64,000 nucleotides of DNA, taken from assembly GCA_964035575.1 (NCBI GenBank), contig OZ037910.1:186001-250000 (forward strand). Reading direction: 5' to 3'. This document shows, piece after piece, positions 21,451 through 31,638 of the stretch. A program made the translations under genes and the position numbers. How positions within the stretch are numbered: position 1 is the first letter of the stretch; every line of letters begins with the position of its first letter. Below the pieces are notes generated by a model that did not search any database, was not told the origin of the DNA, and worked only from the letters and a program-made list of their open reading frames with translations. The stretch comes from Rhynchopus sp. YZ270_cl-10 (Eukaryota; Euglenozoa; Diplonemea; Diplonemida; Diplonemidae).

Positions 21451-22232
21451 AAAAAGGGTCCTTATTTGCATTTTTGGGCTCCGCCCGTGCAGTGGTGGGG
21501 TCAATCTCGAAAATTGGACAATTTTTTGAGCACTTAAATTTTGAGAAATATGAGCCCGGTTCCTTATACGTGGGCCCATTTTCGGCTAAAATTTTCCTCA
21601 AAATCTGGTTTTGTAAAATTGACCCTTTACTCCCCCCCCCACATCGATTTCAATACTATACCTTACTTCACCTACGGTTCCCCTACAGGGGGGTGAAGGA
21701 AGGTAAGTTGATAAAAAGGGTCCTTATTTGCATTTTTGGGCTCCGCCCGTGCAGTGGTGGGGTCAATCTCGAAAATTGGACAATTTTTTGAGCACTTAAA
21801 TTTTGAGAAATATGAGCCCGGTTCCTTATACGTGGGCCCATTTTCGGCTAAAATTTTCCTCAAAATCTGGTTTTGTAAAATTGACCCTTTACTCCCCCCC
21901 CACATCGATTTCAATACTATACCTTACTTCACCTACGGTTCCCCTACAGGGGGGTGAAGGAAGGTAAGTTGATAAAAAGGGTCCTTATTTGCATTTTTGG
22001 GCTCCGCCCGTGCAGTGGTGGGGTCAATCTCGAAAATTGGACAATTTTTTGAGCACTTAAATTTTGAGAAATATGAGCCCGGTTCCTTATACGTGGGCCC
22101 ATTTTCGGCTAAAATTTTCCTCAAAATCTGGTTTTGTAAAATTGACCCTTTACTCCCCCCCCACATCGATTTCAATACTATACCTTACTTCACCTACGGT
22201 TCCCCTACAGGGGGGTGAAGGAAGGTAAGTTG
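21451..22232. repeat. Three tandem ~261 bp units
   Basis: Three almost identical direct units start near 21451, 21713 and 21974. Each contains GTGCAGTGGTGGGGTCAAT, CTTATACGTGGGCCCAT, a C-run and CCCCTACAGGGGGGTGAAGG. Period 261-262, differing mainly in C-run length. The GTGGTGGGGTC core is the complement of the dispersed GACCCCACCAC motif. Confidence 0.9.
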
Positions 22233-22653
22233 AAAATGTTCCCGAAGAGGAAGAACGACCCGATGTGAGCATAATTTTTCTGTTTGAGTTCGGGTTGTAT
22301 CCCGTTCAGTACTCCCCCTGGGATGCTACTACTATGCTGCGGTAAACTGAGCATTGCTGGGTTGCTTTTGCAGTGACACCCCCGGAATTTCACTTTTTTT
22401 CTGATTTTTTTTACACTTCGCCCCCGATGTTACACTCCCATCCCCTCCTGTCACCCTTTTTTTGCCTGTTTGTGGTGTTTTTCAGTCAGAAAAACACAAA
22501 AAACCCCTGTTTTTGGGCCACAAAGTGAAAATACACCCCATAAAGTGAAGATACACCCCATAAAGCCACTTTATTTAACTCCAAAAATCAAGAGTGCTCA
22601 AAATTTTCACCACGGGCAATAAAACTACCTTATCAACTCCAAATTGGGCCATA

Positions 22654-22732
22654 ATTTCACTCTCGAATCGGTTCGTGCCCCTCTCGTGCCCTTCGGGCAC
22701 TCGAGGAGCACTCACCGATTCTCGAGTGAAAT
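22654..22732. repeat. 79 bp foldback element, inverted copy
   Basis: Partner of 20689-20767 in the opposite orientation, with TTC loop in GTGCCCTTCGGGCAC and the same ATTTCACTC...GAGTGAAAT ends. Confidence 0.75.
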
Positions 22733-22790
22733 AATGACCCATTATTTGTTGTTAATAAATAGCTATTCCCGGTGACCCCCCCCTCCCCAC

Positions 22791-23419
22791 CAGGTGTAGC
22801 CATAAGTCGGGGATCGATCCCCGGGCCAAAATTCCCAGATTTTCCCCCTAACAAACTGCATGGGAAATGCTGCCTTAGCAATATTAGATTTAAGGATCAA
22901 TTTGAATCCTGGGCCGGAACACGGATTTGGATTCAGAGGATCCCAATCTTTCCAATAACGACATTTTCTGGGGGTGGAAAAATACCCTGCTTTCTTGCGT
23001 GGGGGTTGGGCCAAAAAAATATAGGCACCCGAACAATCCCCAGTGTATACTGTGTATACTGTGTGCGGAAATTGACCAAAAACGAGAACTTGTCCATTTC
23101 GGCAAATTGACCCCACCACTGGCCGGACGGATTCCGGAAATGCAAATGCAAGTGTTTTCGGTGTGAACTGTGTGTACTCTATGTACTGTGCGCTACCACA
23201 GCACAGGACCTCATAAGCTCTCAGTAAGCTCTCACAAGGTTAACACCTTGCGCTGTCAGCGGTGGGTCGCGATTTTTTTCACAGTGTGCAAACGAACAGA
23301 TTTTTGACATTTTTTTACCGTTTTCCTGATTTTTCCTCATAAAACCCCCCCCTAAATTAAGCCGGGGATCGGGGATCGGGGATCGCGGGTTTTGACCCCC
23401 CTAGTTACGGCTACACCTG
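22791..23419. mobile_element. hAT-like non-autonomous element, 8 bp target duplication CTCCCCAC
   Basis: Begins CAGGTGTAGCC and ends with the complement GGCTACACCTG; flanked by CTCCCCAC at 22783-22790 and 23420-23427. GGGGATC repeats lie just inside both ends. The 629 bp interior includes a GACCCCACCAC unit (near 23110) and a short GTGTATACTG run. CAGG ends with an 8 bp duplication fit hAT. Confidence 0.82.
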
Positions 23420-23620
23420 CTCCCCACCCCCTATGTTACACGGAAAAACCGTTTTTCCGAATTTTCATTTATTGTAACAACAAGGCGCAGTGGACGTGCA
23501 CATCCGAAAACACCCGCATTTGCATTTCCGGAATCCGTCCGCACTGTGGTGGGGTCAATCTGCCGAAATGGACAAGTTCTTGTTGTTGGGAAAAGCCACT
23601 TTTTCCCGCCATTGTTCATA

Positions 23621-24157
23621 GGTTTCGAACGCGCGTTCGAAAATCGAAAACGCGCAAATCCAAAATCGGAAAACGCGCACATGAAAAAAAAAAAAAAAAC
23701 GCGCAAAAAAAATAAAAAACGCGCGTTCGAAAAGCCGGACGCGCGTAAAAAAAAAGGGCGTTTTTTTTTTTTTTTTTTCAAACGCGCGTTCGAAAAAGTG
23801 GTTTTTTCGAACGCGCGTTTGAAAAACTGGACGCGCGTTCGAAAAAACCACTTTTTCGACGCGCGTTCGAAAAACCTCCCCACGTAAACATGAGGCTTCC
23901 ACTTTTTCGAACGCGCGTTTTTTTTTTTTTCGTTTTTCAAACGCGCGTTTTTTTTCTCGTTTTTTTCGAACGCGCGTTTTTTTTCGTTTTTCAAACGCGC
24001 GTTTTTTTTCCGTTTTTTTCAAACGCGCGTTTTTTTCTCGTTTTTTCCGAACGCGCGTTTTTTTTTTCTCGTTTTTTCCGAACACGCGTTTTTTTTTTCG
24101 TTTTTCAAACGCGCACTCGAAAACGCCTAAAAAACGCGAACGCGCGTTCGAAACCTA
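23621..24157. repeat. ACGCGCGTT palindrome array bounded by inverted ends
   Basis: About nineteen copies of ACGCGCGTT or close variants, often inside the palindrome TTCGAACGCGCGTTCGAA, alternate with A- or T-runs. The block opens AGGTTTCGAACGCGCGTTCG and closes with its complement. CpG density is far above the neighbouring AT-rich DNA. Translated frames (FERAFEK-like) are artefacts of the unit. Confidence 0.85.
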
Positions 24158-24328
24158 TGATTGTTACAAAAAAAAAAGTTTTTCCCCCGGATTTCGGTCG
24201 GACCCCCTCCCCCCCCTTTATTGTTACTTTGTAACATTAAATGGAAAAACGAGCCTTCCCAAAGGGAAAAAGTAGAAGTCGAGTTTTTGAAATTCCACAA
24301 AATTCCACAAAAGTGCCGTGCCTCCTAT

Positions 24329-24402
24329 GAATGCAGGGACTCCGCTAGGTACTAAAGTTCTGTTGATTGTCAACAGAACTTTTTGAAAATGCACGGTGCG
24401 GT
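24329..24402. mobile_element. Left-end fragment of the CAGG..CCTG element family
   Basis: GGGACTCCGCTAGGTACTAA and the palindrome AGTTCTGTTGATTGTCAACA match the left end of 31639-31936, including the TATGAAT that precedes it; the rest of the element is missing. Confidence 0.65.
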
Positions 24403-24481
24403 CTGTCGTGCTTGGAGTGTGTAAATAACGGACTTACCCCCTGAGTCCGACAGTCGGACTCAGGGGTCCGACAGTCGGACC

Positions 24482-26244
24482 CAGAGTTTCCGCCAAGGTG
24501 TACCGGGGTGTACTTTGGTACACCCCAATATTTTTTCCGGAAAAATTTGGATTTTTACAGGGATTCGGGGTGTACCAAAGTACACCCCGAGAAAAATGGG
24601 GTTTTAGAGGTTGTCGATGACCCCCCGTGGTCATGTGACCCCACCGTGCAGAGTGTTTGGATCGCTGTGTCAAAAGAAGTGGAAGAAAAGGGGTAAAATC
24701 TAGGGGGGAAAGAAAAAAAAATAGCGTACCGTGCGCCTGCGGCGCTGTGTTGCTGGCTATTTGATGTTGCTATATTATCATTGACACTTCTGTGTGTTGC
24801 CTCCTTTTTTAAGGGAGGCTTCGGTGCAAGCGACGAGTGCATTCACTTTCTATTACATGTTCCGCAGCACTGTAATCACTGTGTAGCGCCATGCAATGAA
24901 AAAGCAAATGCCATCACCCTCTCACAAGACTCCTTTACCTTGTTAAGCTTCCACCCCCGACTTCCAAACGAACCACCTCTACCAGACAACACAGCTGTGA
25001 AGCTTAACATGGTTGCTGTGAAAGCTGGTGCTAAAAAGCCTGGTGCTAAAACCCAAAAGTTGTGCCAAAGCTGCGGCAGAGCCGACTTGTCTTGGTCAAG
25101 AAGGAGACCCCTCCCACGGTTGACGAGGCGATACGGCCAGTGGAAGTGACACCTCAACCGGTAGTGAGTGTATCTCGCGCCTCCCTCTGCCCTTTCAACC
25201 CAGGGCTATTTCTAAATATGGGGTCCGGGGGGTCCAAAATCCAATCCGGGACACAAATTTTTTGGCAGATTTATTTTGTGCCAAAAACGTCCTTATTTGC
25301 ATTTTTGGGATTCACCCGCGCAGTGGTGGGGTCAATCTCGAAAATTGGACAATTTTTTGACCACTTAAATTTCTTGAAAATATGAGCCCGGTTGCTTATA
25401 CGTGGGGCCCATATTCGGCCAAAAAATGCTGCTCAAAAAAATTTTACCCTGAAAATTTTTCAGCCCCAAAACATACCGCGATTGGCATTTCCGGAATCTG
25501 TCCGCGCTGTGGTGGGGTCAATTTGCCGAAATGGCCAAGTTCTTGGTTTTGGTCAAAATGAGTGTAAGGTAAAGGGGACCAGGTAAATCCCACAACCCAG
25601 ATTTTCTCCCCCAGATGCTGAAACATGAAAATGCGCGAAAACACCGGCATTTGCATTTCCGGAATCCGTCCGTTCTGTGGTGGGGTCAATTTGCAGAATT
25701 GGGCAAGTTCTTGGTTTTTGTTAAAATGAGTACGGTGCCAGTGTGATGTTAGTGTAGAGAACAAGTTTTCTAAGAAACCCCCTCATAGCGCCTCCGCGGC
25801 ACGCGGCCTGGTGCGCCCGCTAGGATTTTTCAGAATACACCAAAACCCCCGTTATTTGCACAATCTGGAAGAAAACTTTTCAACACAAAAAAAATCGGCA
25901 ACTTTCTTCAAGCAGAAATCCCATCACCCCTCTCTTGGTAAGTACTGTAGTACGTGCAAATTTTTTGGCAGCCCTGTATATAGGCCCCGTGCAAATTTTT
26001 TGGCAACTTTCATTTTCCAAAAATCAGGGACAGGGACAGGTTTTTAGAAATAGCCCTGTTTCAACCCTTCCCAAAAAAAAATTTTTGTAGCACCCCCCCG
26101 CACGCTTCGCCTTACCTGTGTCTGTCAGGGAGGCGCGCGCGAAGCGCGCGACGACCGCTTTTTCGGGGAGAAAAAAAATTTTTTGGGGGTCGTTTTCATG
26201 GTACACCCCGATTTCTGAAACCCCAAATCCTGGCGGAAACCCTG
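24482..26244. mobile_element. Terminal-inverted-repeat element interrupted by a hAT-like insertion
   Basis: Left end CAGAGTTTCCGCCA, right end TGGCGGAAACCCTG, flanked by CGGACC at 24476-24481 and 26245-26250. The solo relative at 30695-31386 shares the left ~700 bp (GTGTACC/GGGGACC inverted motifs, GCGCCTGCGGCGC hairpin, CACAGCTGTGAAGC) and the right end (GCGCGCGAAGCGCGC). The interior is split by the element at 25201-26058. Superfamily uncertain. Confidence 0.75.
25201..26058. mobile_element. hAT-like element nested in 24482-26244, target duplication TTTCAACC
   Basis: Ends CAGGGCTATTTCTAAA and its complement; flanked by TTTCAACC at 25193-25200 and 26059-26066. The 858 bp interior has three GTGGTGGGGTCAAT units and matches, inverted, the repeat at 9462-10200. 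Nesting shows that the outer element is older. Confidence 0.85.
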
Positions 26245-26250
26245 CGGACC

Positions 26251-27058
26251 CAAAAAAAAAAAAATTTTTTTTTTTGGCCAAAAAAATTTTTTTTGGCCGA
26301 AAATCGCCTTGTATAGCCACTACAGTACACATGGTATAACCAAAATAGCCGTATTTTGGCTGAAAATTTGACTTGAAAATTTTTTTCATTGTTTGGTCAA
26401 TCTGAGGTTTTCTTTGGATTTTTTGGGCCATTTTATGACCTACTACACCCAATTTTTGGGGGATTTTTTTTTTCTTGGTCAAAAAATAGCGCTTGTTGCC
26501 TACTACTGGGTATAGGCTTGTTCAGAGGTGTGTATTTGGTGTACCCAGACATGGTCAAAACACATGAATTTTGCGTTTTTTTGCATTTTTAGGTTCTCGA
26601 CCAACCAGGGGGCGACCAATTTGGGTACTGGGTACTGGGTACTGGGTACCAAGAGAAGGCAGCTTGACAGCAGCGAAGGCGGAGGCTACGGGGAAGACAA
26701 GGTATGTAAATGTTTAACTTTCAGTTACTTGTGTAGATGCAAACAACACACCCAGTGGTTTGCAGCATTTTATTTTCTTGTGTGCTTTCTCTTCTTTGAA
26801 TCGAAAGTATGTGAACCTTATTACATCATGATACAATGCAACGAGGCCGAAACAGCCTCACTAAGGCCTCTGAAAATAAATGTTCAGACTTGGCACTTAC
26901 TTATGTTTAGGTGTGCCTCAACCACACGCTTGAATATATTTAATTTGCCACACCTCAGATAGATTTTCCAGATATGCCTATGTTCAGGTGTTCCAGGCCT
27001 CGTCACAAATAGACAAAAAAACAAAAGCCAAAACAACAGAGAGAGAGCCAACAATTTT
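26251..27058. other. AT-rich repeats with a short GGGTACT run; no clear gene
   Basis: Contains the TTTTTTGGGCCATTTTATGA block shared with 16490 and 20480, and four copies of GGGTACT near 26623-26650. An exon-like stretch ends at a GACAAG|GTATGT donor near 26700, but no matching acceptor or second exon could be supported. Confidence 0.4.
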
Positions 27059-27360
27059 TTATCTCACTTGTGTAATAATGTTTAGCCGCGTTTTCGAAAT
27101 TCCTTCCTGGAGATTACACAAAATACAGTAGACATTATCTCCGCACACAAAGAACAAAACAAAACCCATGCCGAGAGTAGGCGCAAAAGCAATGTGGAGG
27201 AGATCTGCGCATGCAACCAAAAGGGTTGCAGTCATAGGACTTCGAGGAACTGTTCACCATACCCAACCTTGACGCCCCGTACTAGGTGGTCATACATCAT
27301 TTGTCAAATATACTGTAGGAATTTCGAAAACGCAGCACAACATTATTGCCCGTGAGATAA
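27059..27360. mobile_element. ~300 bp MITE-like element with ~40 bp inverted ends
   Basis: TTATCTCAC ... AATAATGTT ... GCGTTTTCGAAATTCC at the left recurs inverted at the right (GGAATTTCGAAAACGC ... AACATTATTGCCC ... GTGAGATAA). No coding potential; probably a short deletion derivative of a DNA transposon. Confidence 0.65.
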
Positions 27361-27404
27361 TAACTATTTATTCGAGTGAAATAAGAACTATTTTATTTCA
27401 CGCG

Positions 27405-27491
27405 CCACTAAAAAGGTGCCCGAGTGCGTTATTTCCCGAGCGAAGCGAGGGGAATAAGAGTGAGAGAGTCACGAGGGTGCCTTTTTAGTGG
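27405..27491. repeat. 87 bp hairpin centred on GCGAAGC
   Basis: CCACTAAAAAGGTGCCC pairs with GGGTGCCTTTTTAGTGG; inside, TTATTTCCCGAGCGAAGCGA pairs with GGGGAATAA. The apex is exactly GCGAAGC, the textbook ultra-stable DNA mini-hairpin. A self-folding element, source unknown. Confidence 0.75.
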
Positions 27492-27648
27492 CAAGTGCAA
27501 GAAAATGTTCTTATTTCACTCAATATGTAATTTTATTCCACAAGTGAAAAACGTATTTATAGGTGTAAACAGTGGAACGTTGAGCCCACGCTCCACCCCT
27601 CACACCACCACACTTCAAATTACAGATTATTTATTGCCTCTTACACAC

Positions 27649-27876
27649 ATGCCTAAACCCACGCGCAAGTTTGCGGAGATGGAGGATGCATATGACAACT
27701 TGTTCGACGACATGAACAGTGGTGTGCAGCACAGGAAAACATGGGACGATTTCCTCCGTTTCAACAGACTTTCAGGAGCGAACGAGCCCAGGGAAGAACA
27801 CGTCGTGTCCTTCAGATCACTCCGTGATCTTTTATTTCACTCCCCCACCCAATCCTTCACGATTTGCGTGAAATAA
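27649..27876 (+). CDS. Small hypothetical protein (75 aa) or first exon
   Basis: The frame starts MPKPTRKFAEMEDAYDNLF and continues with a charged, helix-like HRKTWDDFLRFNRL segment. Composition is protein-like, unlike the low-complexity frames around it. The TWDDFLRF pattern loosely recalls the N-terminal DNA-binding part of tyrosine recombinases, but this is too weak to assign. It ends inside a TTATTTCAC motif, so the last residues may not be genuine and it could be one exon. Repeated exactly at 59761-59988. Confidence 0.35.
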   Translation: MPKPTRKFAEMEDAYDNLFDDMNSGVQHRKTWDDFLRFNRLSGANEPREEHVVSFRSLRDLLFHSPTQSFTICVK

Positions 27877-28199
27877 AACGTGAAATAAAACGAATCTTAT
27901 TTCACTCACTTTTTCACCTGTTTACGTTTTTCACGCGTGGTATAAAATTACGTATCGAAAACTAAAGTGAACATTATTTAACTGATGGGTGATTCACAAA
28001 CTGGAATACGTGATACCCACTCGCTATCGCTCGTGACATCACTTTTATGATTACACTCACTTCACTCATGAAATCAAAATGCTGAACTCCACTCGCTTCG
28101 TGAAGTTGAGCCCCAGTTTGAGTCACCCACCACCTCGTGAAATAATGTTCACTGTATTTCATGACATAATAATTATCTAACTCAGTGAAATAAAACTCG

Positions 28200-29430
28200 T
28201 GTAATTTTGCAGATTATATGCCCTTTGTGTCACTCAATTGTAACCGAGAATGTAAGGCAGTGAGTATTTGATCTGCCCTTTATGTCGCGCTATGTTTGGT
28301 GTTTTGACGTCTTCCAAGCAGATGGATATTCCCTCACTTGCACGCAATCTACCGAGGAACCGACTGCCTTTCTCAAAAGCCAGTACATGTCGGGGTGTCG
28401 AGGTCCGTGTCAATACAAAGCGGACCAAGTCGCTCGAGGTTTGAAAACCGCAAGAACTCGTCCCATTTCTTCTTGTACACCTCCTTGCTTCTCATACCCG
28501 CTGAGACTTGGTATCCGTAAGTGTCATACATCCTGTCCTTCTTCGTTTTGGCAGTGTTTGAGGGTGTTTGAGGGGAGTGATGAAAAAGTTCTTTTTTTTA
28601 CTGAGTGATTTTTTTAACCAAAAGAAAACCGACGCAGGAGCTTTTCTGGAACTGTTTTATTCTCCCCACCCCAACAACATCACATTTCAAAAAAACATTG
28701 TTTTTTTCGTTTTTGTTCACTTTCTTTTCTTCTCCCTCACACCTGTTTGCTGTGAATTACATTTTTTCGTTTCGGCCTGGTCTCAAACGCGAGTTTTCCT
28801 GGAAGCGCAGGAAAAATGACTGGGGAGTGTTGGTGGCTCCGTGACGCCACAGAGCCGGCACACTCGTTGAGTGCCTCACAAAACCTCAAATTTATTCCGC
28901 TTTGATTTCATTTATTGTCTTCACGCTTTATCGTTGTTGTTGGGTTGGGAAATAAAATTTCATTCTCCCATACATTCTCGGTTACAATTGAGTGACAAAA
29001 GGGCACATTATCACCCACCTTTGTGGGAATTCACAAAATTACACGAGTTTTATCCACTTTTTTTTACCACATTAACCTCACCTTTCCCGAGAACTGCGTT
29101 TCTACACCATACATTTCATTCATTAATCACACTCCACATTTACACTCATCACAGGATCGTGAAATCTGAACTGCATCTGCGATTGTGATGAGAAGCCTCG
29201 CCGCGTCTCCGACATTCAGCAACTCAAAATCCAAAGAGTATCACCCGCATCAATCCATTCTGAGTTCGCGGACTAAGATCTGGGGTGGAAGGGGGATGGG
29301 TACACTTTGTCAGTCACTGCTATTGCCATTTAACCCAGGGAGCATAGCTAGTGCAAGAAATTCGACTTTGGAAACCTTCCGGAAAGTCTGTCCTCTGCTT
29401 GCGGAGGACGAGGCACAAGAAAATATTGCG
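28200..29430. other. No recognisable gene
   Basis: Overlapping frames of 60-108 codons exist on both strands without a recognisable domain or conserved partner elsewhere in the window beyond its exact duplicate. No tRNA-like or splice pattern was noticed. Confidence 0.45.
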
Positions 29431-29439
29431 TTCCCCCAG

Positions 29440-30135
29440 AAAACCAGTGCACATTTCACACTCCTTGTGGGTGGTCTTGTTGCCTTTTTGTCACAGTAAT
29501 TTTGGCCCAGGCATGCTCTTGAAGCATGACAATTTAGTGTGTATGGGGCAGGGTGTTGTTTTGTTCTGAATTCTCTTTGTTATAACATCTAAGTCAATCG
29601 CGGGTGGTGGTTTGTGTAGCGTGAGGCACTCTTTTTAACAAACTTCCTGCGGCTGCTAAAGCGTTATTTCTTCGGATTTAACAACGTACAGCGTAACATA
29701 GTGGATTCGCCTGGTCGACACAACCTTTGATAGATATGGGATAACCAACCCCCTTCGACCCCTCGTGGGTTCACTAAACAAGCCCTCGTGGTAGTTAAAC
29801 GCGATTGACATTTACATTCCTAGAGATGAAAGAACAAGACAACACTTCTGTACCCGCGCATCAAAATTGTGGAAAACTTTGCACCCCAAACACCCTCAAC
29901 AACGCCCGCCAAAAGGCGCCCCTTGTTGCTGGGAGTTGGTTCTCATGATACCTGCACAGCAGGCATTCCTCTGAGTCCAACGCATGTTTGGCCTGTCTGC
30001 GGCGTTGTACTTAAGGTGCACGAAGACAGGGTCTGGTGGTAAATTTTGCGTAGTACTGCGACGTGGTACTGCGTGGGTCTGGGAATATGGGCACCTGGGT
30101 ACAGGATATTGGTTGTCAAAGACATCTTCCACCAT
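29440..30135. repeat. Two diverged dispersed repeats, coding-like in places
   Basis: 29440-29545 is inverted relative to 10850-10970, and both keep a frame reading HSLWVVLLPF with PGMLLK further on. 29870-30060 is inverted relative to 44560-44700 and keeps PVFVHLKYNAADRPN (minus strand) against PVFVHLRYNAASRPN (plus strand at 44550). Frame conservation suggests remnants of transposon-borne proteins; the family is not recognised. Confidence 0.45.
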
Positions 30136-30578
30136 GCATTGAGGAGGGTAAGACAGTGGTCGCAGTTTCTACTTGATAGCATTACAACATTTAACTTCTC
30201 CACGGGGGTCTTGGGCCGTTCACTCGGTTATACCTTGACTACCGGAAGATATTCTTCTAGAATATCCGGTCTTCCCGAACGGAGGCACACTTTGTGTGTT
30301 ACTACGACCTGGCAATTTCCAGCAGTAGGTTAAGTAATCTTTCTTGTAAATTGTTGGAACATTATCTCCTCAGTGCATGAATGCCCCACGTGACTGGACA
30401 CTTTTGTGTTTGTCATGTGGAGCTGTGGTTGCTCTTTCACGACTTTTTTCCTGTTCCTGGGTACCTGTTCCTGGACCTGGACCTGGGTACCTGGGGACCT
30501 GGGTACCTGTGTACCTGGGCACCTGGGTGTGCCTGTCGGACCCCAGGGTCCGGCAGTCGGACTCAGGGGTCCGACTGT

Positions 30579-30638
30579 GAGTCCGACAGTCGGACCCCTG
30601 AGTCCGACTGTCGGACTCAGGGGGTCCGACTGTCGGAC
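30579..30638. repeat. ~60 bp near-perfect palindrome of GTCCGAC/GTCGGAC units
   Basis: Two arms of ~29 bases centred on the T at 30609 differ by one extra G. The unit TCCGACAGTCGGA is itself palindromic and repeats across 30540-30670, and in a shorter cluster at 24447-24480. Cruciform candidate. Confidence 0.8.
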
Positions 30639-30694
30639 CCCCTCGGACTCCGACAAAAGGGTCCGACATTTCCAGGACAGACTGCACCGTGTGG

Positions 30695-31386
30695 CAGGGT
30701 TTCCGCCAAGGGGGACCGGGGGGGGACCATGGACCCCCCCAATATTTTTCCCAGAAAAATCCGGATTTTTACAGGGGTTTGGGGGGGACCATGGTCCCCC
30801 CCAAGAAAAATGGGGTTTTGGAGGTTGTAGATGACCCCCCGTGGTCGTGCGACCACACCGTGCAGAGCATTTGGCTCGCTGTGCCAGAAGAAGTGGAAGA
30901 AAAAGGGGGTGGTGCAATCTTTTTTAAAAAGGGTAAAAGTAGCGTACCGTGCGCCTGCGGCGCTGTGTTGCTAGCCATGTGATATTGATATACTTCCATC
31001 GATACTTCCGTGTATTGCCCCTTTTTCTAAGGGGCTTCGGTGCAAGCGACGGGTAGTTATTCCATGTTCCCACTGCAGCACTGTAATGACTGTAGCACCA
31101 TACAATAGAAAAAGCAAACACCATCACCCTCCACTCTCACAAGACCCCTTACCTTGTTAACTTCCACCCCCGACCTCCAAACGAGCCACCTCTACCGGAC
31201 AACACAGCTGTGAAGCATGGCTGCTATCAAACCTGGTGCACCCTTCGCCTCTCCACTCTGTGGCCTGCAGGGAGGCGCGCGCGAAGCGCGCGACGACCGC
31301 TTTTGCGGGGAGGAAAAAATTTTTTGGGGGGTCTTTTTGATGGTCCCCCCCAATTCCTGAAACCCCAAATCCTGGCGGAAACCCTG
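30695..31386. mobile_element. 692 bp terminal-inverted-repeat element, TGTGG duplication
   Basis: CAGGGTTTCCGCCA at the left and its complement at the right, flanked by TGTGG at 30690-30694 and 31387-31391. Uninterrupted relative of 24482-26244. Contains the GCGCCTGCGGCGC hairpin near 30952 and a GAA-loop hairpin at 31276-31292. No transposase; superfamily uncertain. Confidence 0.78.
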
Positions 31387-31410
31387 TGTGGGGAAAAAAA
31401 AAAAAAAAAA

Positions 31411-31631
31411 AAAAGTTCTGCTGAGTGGTTCAGACCCGTTCTACCTGTCAAAAAAGCTCAGGAGAAGAAGATATGGAGAGGTGAGTGCTCAAACGTCCCA
31501 AAAAAGTCAAAATCGGGCGTTGAAAAAAAAAAAAAAGTTGCGTACCGTGCGCCTGCGGCGCAAGCATGTACCCCACCACGTGGACCATCAACAGAACATT
31601 TTCAAAATCGGAAATCCTAGCGGAGAGCCTG
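31411..31631. mobile_element. Partial CAGG..CCTG element, left end missing
   Basis: Near-identical to the right three quarters of 31639-31936 (GTTCTGCTGAGTGGTTCAGA, AGAAGAAGATATGGAGAGG, GCGTACCGTGCGCCTGCGG) and ends CCTAGCGGAGAGCCTG. Its left end is replaced by A-run sequence next to the 30695-31386 element. Confidence 0.7.
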
Positions 31632-31638
31632 TATGAAT

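Larger units (their letters stand above)
27369..28192. repeat. Cluster of TTATTTCAC / GTGAAATAA motifs
   Basis: At least eight copies of TTATTTCAC or its complement lie in ~820 bp (for example near 27375, 27394, 27512, 27835, 27868, 27880, 27898, 28136, 28186), far denser than elsewhere in the window. The small ORF at 27649-27876 lies inside. Could be a protein-binding cluster or short repeat ends. Confidence 0.55.

Noticed and set aside
23641-24157. Arg/Phe/Glu-rich frames on both strands of the ACGCGCGTT array
   Set aside because: Low-complexity translations of a tandem unit; no start context or partner.
26660-26725. 23 nt intron GTATGTAAATG...TTTCAG
   Set aside because: Too short for any splicing machinery; only the donor resembles a true site, and no second exon could be supported.
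30330-30917. Minus-strand 195-codon Pro/Gly/Thr-rich frame as a gene
   Set aside because: It translates the TCCGAC palindromes and GGTACC repeats; composition follows the DNA repeat.
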